NCBI GenBank assembly: GCA_002478545.1
Contig: DLOY01000026.1
Span: forward strand, 15,647 to 36,652
DNA from: Micrococcales bacterium UBA7472
Lineage (GTDB): Bacteria > Actinomycetota > Actinomycetes > Actinomycetales > Microbacteriaceae
Direction: 5' to 3'
DNA length: 21,006 nucleotides
Shown: positions 1 to 7,164 of the stretch, piece by piece
How positions within the stretch are numbered: the stretch's first letter is position 1
How the letters are laid out: the number at the start of each line of letters is the position of its first letter
Translations under genes and position numbers: made by a program
Notes under the pieces: generated by a model
Database searches by the model: none
What the model saw: the letters and a program-made list of their open reading frames with translations, nothing else
What the model was told of the DNA's origin: nothing

Positions 1-1659
1 GCAATCGGAGAGCGTGAACTGCTATCCGAAGCCGCCAAAGATCAGATGCGTGAGGTTTCACTGACGCACTTGGTAGCGGTCAGTGGCGCTAACTTGGCGA
101 TTGTTATCGGGGCAATCTGGTTTCTGCTAGGCACGCTCTCATCTCCTCGCTGGCTCAGATTCACGCTTTCAGGATTGGCCATGATCGGCTACGTCTTGCT
201 GGTTGGACCAGAGTCATCGGTCCTTAGAGCTGGCGCCATGGCTTTAGCGGTACTAATCGCTTTAGCCTTAGGGCGAGGTTCAAATGCCATCCACTCCTTA
301 GCTCTGGCAGTTTCTGTGCTGCTACTACTTGATCAATCGCTTGCTTTCGACCTTGGATTTGCCCTGAGCGTTCTAGCCACTTTGGGGCTACTAATTGGGG
401 CTCGCCCAATAGCAGATCGCATTTCGTTTGTACCTAGACCGCTGGCGCTCGCCTTGGGTGCGGGTTTCTCTGCTCAGATATTTACCTTGCCTGTGATTCT
501 CATGATTCAGCCAGGATTTCCCATTTTCGCAATTCTGGCGAACCTACTTGTCGAACCCGTAGTTGCACCTATCACGGTTTTGGGAATCGTGGCTGTGCTT
601 GCTACGCCCTTCATTCCCGCAATGTCCCATTTTGCGATCTGGTTGGCGACAATCGGAACTGAATGGATACTTTGGATTGCACAAAAACTCTCCGATCAAG
701 AAACCACTCGCTTTCACGTCAATTTTGGAATTGAGGGTCAACTACTTATCTGGGGTTTCGTCGTCGGTGTTGTAGTCGCAATCAAATTCGAGGGGAGGGC
801 GAGGGTTTTCTCGCTCGCGTTTCTCGCTCTTGACCTTGTCTTGCTCGCAACCTTGTCTGCAGGCGATTTGGTGCGTTATGGCATCGCGAACCAAGACTGG
901 CAAGTCCTTGCCTGTGATGTTGGTCAAGGCGACGCTCTATTAGTTCGCGATGCTGGAACAACGACTTTGATAGATGTCGGCAGGGAGCCTGAGTTAATCC
1001 AGGAGTGTCTCAGTGACGCGGGGGTTTCAACAATTGATTTGCTTGTCCTTACTCATTTTGACGCGGACCATGTTGGAGGAATTACAGGTCTAGAGGCAGT
1101 GAGCGTGAACCATGTCCTGATCTCAGGTTATGAGGATGATCGCCCCTTGGTTTCTGTAGTTGAGGAGTTCTTGGCCAGAAAGGCTAGGTCCTATAAGGAG
1201 GCGGTTGCGGGTGGGAAAGCGAAGCTTGGCGGTTGTGAGCTGACTATTTTGGGTCCCAAGGACGCTCAGTCAGCCGATTCAAGCAACGATGCCTCAATCA
1301 CAACCCTGATTGATTGCGCAAACTATCAAGTACTCGCTCTGGCTGATGCGCCAGAGTCGGCCCAGCGAGGCCTATTGCCGATACTGCTGCCCATGGTGGA
1401 TTCTGACAAGTATCGAGTAGTCAAGGTAGCCCACCATGGGGCAGCGGACCAGTACCCGGCTTTGTACTCGGCCTTTAGGCCCCAAATTGCTATCTACTCC
1501 GTCGGAGTTGGAAATACTTACGGTCACCCAACAAAATCCGCCTTGCGGCTCACTGCAGAACTCGGAGCTGTCACCCTACGTACCGATCTCGATGGAGCTA
1601 TTGGTCTCGACTTTGCCTCCGATTTACGGATTGCAACCGCGGGTAAGCTAGCGTCATGA
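1..1659 (+). CDS. comEC: ComEC/Rec2-family DNA uptake channel, 5' end missing
   Basis: Membrane channel that carries single-stranded DNA into the cytoplasm during natural transformation. The frame is open from base 1, so the gene continues upstream of the window; the first ATG at 46 is internal. About 552 residues are visible. The conserved competence-domain stretch THLVAVSGAN lies near window residue 21, followed by many hydrophobic helices to about residue 295. A metallo-beta-lactamase-like domain follows, with DVGQGD at 306-311, THFDADH at 351-357 and AHHG at 477-480; these are the usual metal-site motifs of the ComEC C-terminal domain. The N-terminal OB-like region would be outside the window. 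The TGA stop overlaps the holA start (ATGA), and comEC next to holA is a common bacterial order. Family assignment is firm; whether the cell is actually competent cannot be told from here. Confidence 0.95.
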   Translation, partial: AIGERELLSEAAKDQMREVSLTHLVAVSGANLAIVIGAIWFLLGTLSSPRWLRFTLSGLAMIGYVLLVGPESSVLRAGAMALAVLIALALGRGSNAIHSLALAVSVLLLLDQSLAFDLGFALSVLATLGLLIGARPIADRISFVPRPLALALGAGFSAQIFTLPVILMIQPGFPIFAILANLLVEPVVAPITVLGIVAVLATPFIPAMSHFAIWLATIGTEWILWIAQKLSDQETTRFHVNFGIEGQLLIWGFVVGVVVAIKFEGRARVFSLAFLALDLVLLATLSAGDLVRYGIANQDWQVLACDVGQGDALLVRDAGTTTLIDVGREPELIQECLSDAGVSTIDLLVLTHFDADHVGGITGLEAVSVNHVLISGYEDDRPLVSVVEEFLARKARSYKEAVAGGKAKLGGCELTILGPKDAQSADSSNDASITTLIDCANYQVLALADAPESAQRGLLPILLPMVDSDKYRVVKVAHHGAADQYPALYSAFRPQIAIYSVGVGNTYGHPTKSALRLTAELGAVTLRTDLDGAIGLDFASDLRIATAGKLAS

Positions 1660-2612
1660 GTGGTAAGACCGTGTCTTGGAATCAGGTTGAACCCGCGCCC
1701 TTGGTCATCGTTTCTGGCCCCGAAACCTACTTGGCAACACGTGCAATTAGGGACTTAAAGGGCAAGCTCCGTGCTCAATATGCCGACCTGGAGATTCATG
1801 AGATTGACGAGGGTGACTACGCGCCCTCGGATCTTTTGAACCTGGCAGCACCATCCCTTTTCAACGAGCCGCGATTGATTCTCATAACCGGATCGCACGA
1901 GGCACTGCTGGAGGATCTGACCAAGTATTTAGACGACCAGGTTGAGAATTGCTTCGTTGCCATTCGGCTACCAAATCTTGTTGGTCATTCAGGAAAGATA
2001 AAGACATCGCTGGCTTCTCGCGCCCTCAATGTTGTCTGTGACGAAATCAAACGAGACAGCGACAAGCTTGGTTTTATAAACCAAGAGTGTGCGGCCTTGG
2101 GAGTGAAGATCACTTCTGATGCTGCCAGGGCATTGCTGCAAGCATTTAGCTCGGATCTAGGGGAGTTGGCGGCAGCTTGTTCACAGCTATGTGCTTCGGG
2201 GGTCTCAACGATTGGCATTGAGGCTGTAAACCAAGTCTTTCAGGGTCGAGTGGAAACTAATGCCTTCAAAATCACCGATGCCGCCCTCGCTGGTAACGCT
2301 GCCGAGGCAATTCGGCTTTATCGACATGGTTCTGCGACTGGAGTCGACAACGTGGCACTGGTCGCAGCCCTAGTGGCTCGAATCCGGATGCTTGCCAAAC
2401 TTTTCAACGACCCAAAGAGCCAAAGTGCGGCTATCGGCATGGCTCCTTGGCAGCTTGATAAGGCCCGCAAAGAACTGTCTGGTTTCTCCGAACAGGGGCT
2501 CATTGGTCTAGTCGACCTCGCTGCTCAAACCGATGCGGACGTGAAGGGCGCCTCCAGAGAGCCTGAGTATTCGGTTGAAAAACTGATCTTGGCAATGAGT
2601 CAGTCGAAATAA
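1656..2612 (+). CDS. holA: DNA polymerase III subunit delta
   Basis: Clamp-loader delta subunit, which opens the sliding clamp so it can be placed on DNA. The 318 residues are a normal length. The N-terminal segment PLVIVSGPETYLATRAI (about residues 15-31) is the degenerate P-loop region typical of actinobacterial HolA; delta does not hydrolyse ATP. The middle and C-terminal parts (ITSDAARALLQAFSSDLGEL, then FKITDAALAGNAAEAI, then a helical collar domain ending EYSVEKLILAMSQSK) follow the family layout. The start overlaps the comEC stop by 4 bases (ATGA), implying translational coupling. A strong hairpin terminator begins immediately after the stop codon. Assigned by sequence character and the comEC-holA-rpsT context. 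Confidence 0.93.
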   Translation: MSGKTVSWNQVEPAPLVIVSGPETYLATRAIRDLKGKLRAQYADLEIHEIDEGDYAPSDLLNLAAPSLFNEPRLILITGSHEALLEDLTKYLDDQVENCFVAIRLPNLVGHSGKIKTSLASRALNVVCDEIKRDSDKLGFINQECAALGVKITSDAARALLQAFSSDLGELAAACSQLCASGVSTIGIEAVNQVFQGRVETNAFKITDAALAGNAAEAIRLYRHGSATGVDNVALVAALVARIRMLAKLFNDPKSQSAAIGMAPWQLDKARKELSGFSEQGLIGLVDLAAQTDADVKGASREPEYSVEKLILAMSQSK

Positions 2613-2641
2613 AAAAAGGGCCGGAGTTCCGGCCCTTTTTT
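2611..2641. terminator. Bidirectional intrinsic terminator between holA and rpsT
   Basis: GGGCCGG (2618-2624), loop AGTT, CCGGCCC (2629-2635) form a perfect 7-bp G/C stem; A2625 and T2628 could add a pair with a 2-base loop. It is flanked by a run of A on the left and T on the right, so it gives a U-tract on either strand. It lies between the convergent ends of holA (stop 2610-2612) and rpsT (stop 2653-2655) and can serve both. Confidence 0.93.
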
Positions 2642-2652
2642 GGAAATTTCAG

Positions 2653-2913
2653 TTACTTAGCAGCAACCTTGGTTGCAATAGCGCTCTTGCGGTTTGCAGC
2701 CTGGTTCTTGTGAATTACGCCCTTTGAAACAGCTTTGTCCAGCTTGCGAGTCGCGGTGCGAAGCGCAGTCTCAGCTGCTGCCTTGTCGCCACTGGCAACT
2801 GCCTCGCGAGCGGCGCGAATGGCAGTCTTCAGCTCGGAACGAACTGCCTTGTTGCGCTCCTCAGCCTTGCGGTTGGTGCCGATGCGCTTGATGTTCGACT
2901 TAATGTTTGCCAT
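2653..2913 (-). CDS. rpsT: 30S ribosomal protein S20
   Basis: Primary-binding protein of the small ribosomal subunit that contacts 16S rRNA. The 86-residue protein starts MANIKSNIKRIGTNRKAEER and is very rich in Lys, Arg and Ala, with long amphipathic helices; the GVIHKNQAANRKSAI segment near the C-terminus is characteristic of S20. The ATG start on the minus strand is preceded by AGAAAG (plus-strand 2920-2925) with 6 bases between, matching the 5' half of the Shine-Dalgarno consensus. It is monocistronic: convergent with holA, divergent from lepA, and ended by the shared terminator. The rpsT-lepA pairing is widespread in bacteria. Confidence 0.97.
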   Translation of the reverse strand: MANIKSNIKRIGTNRKAEERNKAVRSELKTAIRAAREAVASGDKAAAETALRTATRKLDKAVSKGVIHKNQAANRKSAIATKVAAK

Positions 2914-2964
2914 GTTTCACTTTCTGTGGCGAAAAACTTTTTCTGGGTAAACCCCAAAGACAAA

Positions 2965-2985
2965 GCCAAACTCTATCAGTTTGGC
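2965..2985. repeat. Perfect 8-bp inverted repeat over the rpsT -10 element
   Basis: GCCAAACT (2965-2972), five-base spacer, AGTTTGGC (2978-2985). The dyad covers the predicted rpsT -10 hexamer and ends just upstream of the inferred start site, so as placed it would act as DNA (a possible operator) rather than as an RNA hairpin. No regulator is recognised for it. Confidence 0.6.
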
Positions 2986-2998
2986 CACTTATGGGCAA
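2970..2998 (-). promoter_or_regulatory. Probable sigma-70-type promoter of rpsT
   Basis: Read on the minus strand, TTGCCC (plus-strand 2993-2998) and TAGAGT (2970-2975) are separated by exactly 17 bases. Each matches 4 of 6 positions of the TTGACA/TATAAT consensus, and TAGAGT-like -10 elements are common in actinobacteria. Transcription would begin near 2963, leaving a leader of about 50 bases before rpsT. This is a by-eye prediction. Confidence 0.6.
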
Positions 2999-3036
2999 GC
3001 ACCATGCGAGAATAACTCAGTTCCCAATCCAATTTT

Positions 3037-3041
3037 GAGGT
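3037..3041 (+). promoter_or_regulatory. Shine-Dalgarno of lepA
   Basis: GAGGT lies 6 bases before the TTG codon at 3048. It supports the TTG as the true start; no ATG or GTG nearby gives a better N-terminus. Confidence 0.7.
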
Positions 3042-3047
3042 ATTGCA

Positions 3048-4901
3048 TTGTCACCGAAGGCCCTGAAGGCGCTGGTTCCAAGCCAGACAAACCCTGCGCA
3101 GATCAGGAACTTTTGCATCATTGCTCACATTGACCATGGCAAGTCAACCCTGGCTGACCGCATGTTGCAGCTGACCGGAATCGTCAATGACCGCCAAATG
3201 CGTGATCAGTACCTCGACCGCATGGACATCGAGCGAGAGCGCGGCATCACCATCAAGTCTCAGGCGGTGCGTCTGCCTTGGGAGCTAGACGGCACGACAT
3301 ACGCGCTCAACATGATCGACACACCAGGTCACGTCGACTTCACATATGAGGTTTCCAGATCTCTGGCAGCTTGTGAGGGAGCAGTGCTGTTGGTAGACGC
3401 CGCTCAAGGAATCGAGGCTCAAACCCTCGCCAACCTATACCTCGCACTCGAGAATGACCTCGAGATCATCCCAGTTCTGAACAAGATTGACCTCCCCGCT
3501 GCGCAACCAGAGAAATACGCCGAGGAGCTGGCCAATCTCATCGGCGGTGACCCTGCTGATTGCCTAAGGGTTTCTGGCAAAACTGGCGCTGGTGTTTCTG
3601 AGCTGCTGGACCTAATCATCAAGCGCGTTCCTGCGCCGGTCGGTGATCCTGACGCTCCAGCTCGCGCGATGATTTTTGACTCGGTTTACGACTCCTATCG
3701 AGGCGTTGTTACTTATGTCCGAATGGTTGATGGGCAGCTAACCCCTCGCGAGCAAATCACCATGATGAGCACGAAGGCCAATCACGAGCTTCTCGAAATT
3801 GGGGTCATCTCTCCAGAACCAGTTGTCTCTGCTGGCTTAGGTGTTGGCGAGGTGGGTTACCTAATCACCGGTGTTAAGGATGTGCGTCAATCTAAGGTCG
3901 GCGATACCGTCACCTCAAAGCTCAAGCCCGCTGCAACGCCGCTTAGGGGTTATGCCGACCCGAAGCCAATGGTTTTCTCGGGAATTTACCCAATAGATGG
4001 CAGTGACTACCCCAACCTTCGTGAGGCGCTCGACAAGCTGCGGCTCTCCGATGCATCCTTGGTTTACGAACCGGAAACCTCAGCTGCTCTGGGGTTTGGA
4101 TTCCGCTGTGGCTTTTTGGGTCTTCTTCATCTGGAGATCATCACCGAGCGACTAGAGCGGGAATTCAACCTCTCACTAATCGCCACATCTCCATCTGTGG
4201 TTTATGAAGTCACTCGCGAGGACAACAGCGAGTTCATAGTCACAAATCCGTCTGAGTTCCCAGAGGGCAAGATCAAAGAGGTTCGTGAGCCGATGGTCAA
4301 GGCAACAATCCTTGCTCCCAAGGATTACGTGGGAACCATCATGGAACTGTGCCAGACCAGGCGCGGTTCGATGATTGACATGCAGTACTTCGGTGAGGAT
4401 CGCGTTCAGCTTCGATACAACCTCCCACTGGCAGAGATTGTTTTTGATTTCTTTGATCAGCTCAAGAGCAAGACGCAAGGGTATGCCTCGCTTGATTACG
4501 AGGACAATGGCTACGCTGCGGGTGATCTTGTGAAGGTTGACCTTTTGCTCCAGGGTGAGAAAGTGGACGCCTTTAGCTCGATTGTTCACAAAGACAAGGC
4601 CTACGCTCATGGCACCAAGATTGCTGCCAAGTTGCGCGAGCTTATCCCGAGGCAGCAGTTTGAAGTTCCAATTCAGGCGGCTGTTGGTTCCAGGATCATT
4701 GCTCGCGAGACCATCAGGGCGATTCGCAAGGATGTTCTAGCGAAGTGTTACGGCGGTGACATCACCAGAAAGCGCAAACTACTCGAGAAGCAAAAAGAGG
4801 GCAAGAAGCGCATGAAGATGGTAGGCCGCGTCGAGGTTCCACAAGAGGCCTTTATTGCAGCGCTCTCCTCCGATGAGGGCAAGGGCGAAAAGAAGAAGTA
4901 G
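3048..4901 (+). CDS. lepA: Elongation factor 4 (LepA), ribosome-associated GTPase
   Basis: Translational GTPase implicated in back-translocation and in 30S subunit assembly. It starts at TTG with a Shine-Dalgarno at 3037-3041 and is 617 residues long, normal for the family plus a short actinobacterial N-terminal extension. GTPase motifs are intact: G1 AHIDHGKST (26-34), switch I RGIT (65-68), G3 DTPGH (91-95), G4 NKID (145-148). The LepA-specific C-terminal domain is present, with the hallmark KRKLLEKQKEGKKRMK near the end. The TAG stop is followed directly, in the same reading frame, by the TTG taken as the hemW start. Divergent from rpsT; first gene of the long co-directional run. Confidence 0.98.
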   Translation: MSPKALKALVPSQTNPAQIRNFCIIAHIDHGKSTLADRMLQLTGIVNDRQMRDQYLDRMDIERERGITIKSQAVRLPWELDGTTYALNMIDTPGHVDFTYEVSRSLAACEGAVLLVDAAQGIEAQTLANLYLALENDLEIIPVLNKIDLPAAQPEKYAEELANLIGGDPADCLRVSGKTGAGVSELLDLIIKRVPAPVGDPDAPARAMIFDSVYDSYRGVVTYVRMVDGQLTPREQITMMSTKANHELLEIGVISPEPVVSAGLGVGEVGYLITGVKDVRQSKVGDTVTSKLKPAATPLRGYADPKPMVFSGIYPIDGSDYPNLREALDKLRLSDASLVYEPETSAALGFGFRCGFLGLLHLEIITERLEREFNLSLIATSPSVVYEVTREDNSEFIVTNPSEFPEGKIKEVREPMVKATILAPKDYVGTIMELCQTRRGSMIDMQYFGEDRVQLRYNLPLAEIVFDFFDQLKSKTQGYASLDYEDNGYAAGDLVKVDLLLQGEKVDAFSSIVHKDKAYAHGTKIAAKLRELIPRQQFEVPIQAAVGSRIIARETIRAIRKDVLAKCYGGDITRKRKLLEKQKEGKKRMKMVGRVEVPQEAFIAALSSDEGKGEKKK

Positions 4902-6104
4902 TTGGGCACGCTTCCGGAGGGTAATCCTTGGCCTAGCTCCGACACGCTGGTCTCTTTGAGAGAGCCTGATTCCTTCCACGCCTATGTCCACATACCTTTT
5001 TGCGAGGTCAGATGTGGCTACTGCGATTTCAATACCTACACCGCATCGGAGCTCGGCGATGTCTCTAGATTGGATTTTGATTCGGCTCTGAATCATGAAA
5101 TCGAATTCGCGTCAAAGGTGCTGAACGCGTCCGGAATCACCACCCCTGAGCTGAGCTCTATCTTCTTCGGTGGTGGAACTCCGTCCCTGATGACGGGGGA
5201 GCAGATTGAACGAATTCTTGGTCAGCTCAGATTGAAGTTCGGTGTAGCGTTAGATGCAGAGGTGACACTCGAGGCTAACCCTGAGAGCACATCGACACAG
5301 TTGTTGGAAAAGCTTGTTTCGGCAGGGGTGAACCGCGTCAGCTTTGGGGCCCAAAGTTTTGATCCAGATGTTCTGAGTGTCTTGGATCGCACCCACCGGC
5401 CCGAGCTACTTTTGCCACTGGTCACTAAGGCCAAAGAGCTCGGACTCAGAACCAGTATCGACCTGATCTACGGCGCTCCGGGAGAGAGTATCGATTCCTG
5501 GGCGGCAACTCTCGAAAGTGCAATCAGCCTCGGCACAGAGCATGTATCTGCCTACTCATTGATTGTTGAAGATGGCACCAAGCTGGCGAGCAAGATTCGC
5601 AGGGGCCTGTTGCCTGATGTAGATGAGGATCTGAACGCCCTCAAGCACGCTTTGGCTGATCAAATGTTTGAGGCGGCGGGCCTTTCGTGGTACGAGGTTT
5701 CCAACTGGGGTAATCCATCGGTTCACAACCAGGCATATTGGAGTTCGAAGAACTGGTGGGGATTTGGTCCAGGGGCGCACTCGCACATAAATGGCAACAG
5801 GTTTTGGAATCGCAAGCACCCGGCTGCCTACCAACAGGCCCTGCAAACCGGGTCGCCCGCTATTGGTCATGAGGAAATTGACGATCTAACTCATTTGACC
5901 GAGCGCATCATGCTTCAACTTCGCACCAGCCACGGTCTGGATCGAAGCGTTATTTCCAGTGCTGGAGTTTCCGCTGCTGTGGTAGCAAGATACCTCGCCG
6001 AAGGAAAGCTCAGCATGGAGGGAAATCGTATTCAGGTAACCAAGCAGGGTCGATTGCTCGTTGACGGCATCGCGCTTGACTTAGTGAGTTCTATCAAGGC
6101 TTGA
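4902..6104 (+). CDS. hemW: Heme chaperone HemW, radical SAM (coproporphyrinogen III oxidase-like)
   Basis: Member of the HemN/HemW radical-SAM family. The HemW branch is regarded as a heme-delivery protein rather than an oxidase, and its position behind lepA fits that branch. The 4Fe-4S motif CEVRCGYC gives Cys34, Cys38 and Cys41, followed by FNTY. The SAM-site motif FFGGGTPS and the segment GPGAHSH also fit, and the length (400) is typical. The start is uncertain: the TTG at 4902 abuts the lepA stop in the same frame, so nothing further upstream is possible. It is preceded by AGAAGAAG, and the N-terminus LPEGNPWP resembles actinobacterial HemW. A better Shine-Dalgarno (GGAGGG, 4916-4921) lies inside the coding region without a suitably placed in-frame start. 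A TTG at 4956 is the next option. Confidence 0.92.
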   Translation: MGTLPEGNPWPSSDTLVSLREPDSFHAYVHIPFCEVRCGYCDFNTYTASELGDVSRLDFDSALNHEIEFASKVLNASGITTPELSSIFFGGGTPSLMTGEQIERILGQLRLKFGVALDAEVTLEANPESTSTQLLEKLVSAGVNRVSFGAQSFDPDVLSVLDRTHRPELLLPLVTKAKELGLRTSIDLIYGAPGESIDSWAATLESAISLGTEHVSAYSLIVEDGTKLASKIRRGLLPDVDEDLNALKHALADQMFEAAGLSWYEVSNWGNPSVHNQAYWSSKNWWGFGPGAHSHINGNRFWNRKHPAAYQQALQTGSPAIGHEEIDDLTHLTERIMLQLRTSHGLDRSVISSAGVSAAVVARYLAEGKLSMEGNRIQVTKQGRLLVDGIALDLVSSIKA

Positions 6105-6106
6105 TT

Positions 6107-6112
6107 TAGAAT
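6107..6112 (+). promoter_or_regulatory. Probable -10 element of the hrcA promoter
   Basis: TAGAAT matches 5 of 6 bases of the -10 consensus and its last base is the first base of the CIRCE. Transcription would begin near 6119, inside the operator, as expected for a promoter blocked by HrcA. The -35 is poor: GTGAGT at 6084-6089 with 17 bases between. The promoter would lie in the end of hemW. Confidence 0.5.
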
Positions 6113-6138
6113 TGGCACTCAAGGTAGGTGAGTGCCAA
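6112..6138 (+). promoter_or_regulatory. CIRCE operator (HrcA binding site)
   Basis: TTGGCACTC, nine-base spacer, GAGTGCCAA: a perfect 9-bp inverted repeat with the canonical CIRCE spacing (consensus TTAGCACTC-N9-GAGTGCTAA; one compensating pair differs in each arm). It ends at the base before the hrcA ATG, so HrcA would control its own gene and those downstream. The spacer and the start of the right arm carry AGGTGAG (6126-6132), the likely hrcA Shine-Dalgarno. Confidence 0.96.
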
Positions 6139-7164
6139 ATGATTCCAGAGCGGTCTCTCGAAGTTCTGCGGGCTATCGTCCAGGACTTCATCTACTCAAA
6201 TCAGCCTGTCGGCTCAAAAGCTCTATTGGATCGTCATCCGCTCGGTGTTTCCGCAGCGACGATTAGAAACGACATGGCCTTGCTCGAAGAAGAAGACTTA
6301 ATCAAGGCACCTCACACTTCTTCGGGACGCATCCCAACTGAAAAGGGCTACCGGTTGTTTGTCGATAAGTTGGGCGAGGTTAAGCCGCTGTCGCAGGCCG
6401 AGAGATCGGCCATGGAAAGATTCTTGTCCGAGGCTAACGACATCGATGATGTCGTGGAGCGTGCTGCGAGGCAACTTGCAAATCTCACTAACACCCTCGC
6501 GCTGGTGCAGTATCCCTCGCTCGGTAAATCAAGCGTTCGACACGTTGAGCTGATTCAGCTGGCACCTTCGAAGATTCTTCTGATGCTAATAACGGACTCT
6601 GGTCGGATTCAGCAGCTGCAGCTCGATGCGCAGAGTGAAGTTGATGAGGCTTTGGTTCAGGAGCTTCGAGGAAGGCTCAATGGCATGTTGGTCGCCTCTG
6701 CGCTTTCCGATGTTAAGAGTCGATTGAACCTTTTGGCAGATGAATTTGCACCTGAAAGACGTGGCTTTGTTGTTCAATTGGTCACGGCCCTGCAATCCTT
6801 GGTCGATGCCAATCGCCAGGAAAAGTTAGTCGTCTCTGGATCCGCGAACCTGGTTCGACAGGGGGAGGACTTTTCTGGTGAGCTCTCAAGCGTTCTCGAT
6901 GCCATTGAGGAACAGGTTGTCCTGCTCCGGCTGATAAACGAGTTGCAAGCTGATCAGAACGGCGTTGCGTTGCGAATTGGGTCTGAGATTGGGTTTGAGG
7001 GAATCAACCATGCTTCCCTGGTTGTGAGTGGCTATCAAAGTGCCGGGACTGAGGTAGCGCGACTTGGCGTGATGGGTCCAACTCGTATGGACTATTCGGG
7101 AAACATTGCTGCAGTCAGAGCGATTGCTCGCTACTTATCTCAAATCTTGGAAGGTAATCAATGA
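6139..7164 (+). CDS. hrcA: Heat-inducible transcription repressor HrcA
   Basis: Represses heat-shock genes by binding CIRCE; in studied bacteria its activity depends on the GroE chaperonin. From the ATG at 6139 it has 341 residues. The N-terminal winged helix contains PVGSKALL and VSAATIRNDMALLEEEDLI, and SSGRIPTEKGYR follows; these are the most conserved stretches of HrcA. The rest is the GAF-like/dimerisation part, ending with GPTRMDYSGNI and AVRAIARYLSQIL. An in-frame TTG at 6112 is not the start, because it would turn the whole CIRCE into coding sequence and the family N-terminus aligns with MIPERSLEVLRAIVQDF. It is autoregulated through the adjacent operator. The stop overlaps the dnaJ start (ATGA). 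Confidence 0.97.
   Translation: MIPERSLEVLRAIVQDFIYSNQPVGSKALLDRHPLGVSAATIRNDMALLEEEDLIKAPHTSSGRIPTEKGYRLFVDKLGEVKPLSQAERSAMERFLSEANDIDDVVERAARQLANLTNTLALVQYPSLGKSSVRHVELIQLAPSKILLMLITDSGRIQQLQLDAQSEVDEALVQELRGRLNGMLVASALSDVKSRLNLLADEFAPERRGFVVQLVTALQSLVDANRQEKLVVSGSANLVRQGEDFSGELSSVLDAIEEQVVLLRLINELQADQNGVALRIGSEIGFEGINHASLVVSGYQSAGTEVARLGVMGPTRMDYSGNIAAVRAIARYLSQILEGNQ

Larger units (their letters stand above)
2914..3047. other. Divergent rpsT/lepA intergenic region
   Basis: These 134 bases hold the rpsT promoter and dyad described separately and a weaker candidate for lepA: an extended -10-like TGC-GAGAAT at 3005-3013, with no convincing -35. A short GGG/CCC inverted repeat around 2945-2954 is too weak to call. 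No small gene or RNA is apparent. Confidence 0.5.

Noticed and set aside
4176..4610. 144-codon open frame on the minus strand within lepA
   Set aside because: Lies wholly antisense to conserved LepA sequence, has no recognisable family features, and no gene-specific start signal.
6112..6138. Longer hrcA start at TTG 6112
   Set aside because: It would translate the entire CIRCE operator, and the conserved HrcA N-terminus aligns with the ATG at 6139.
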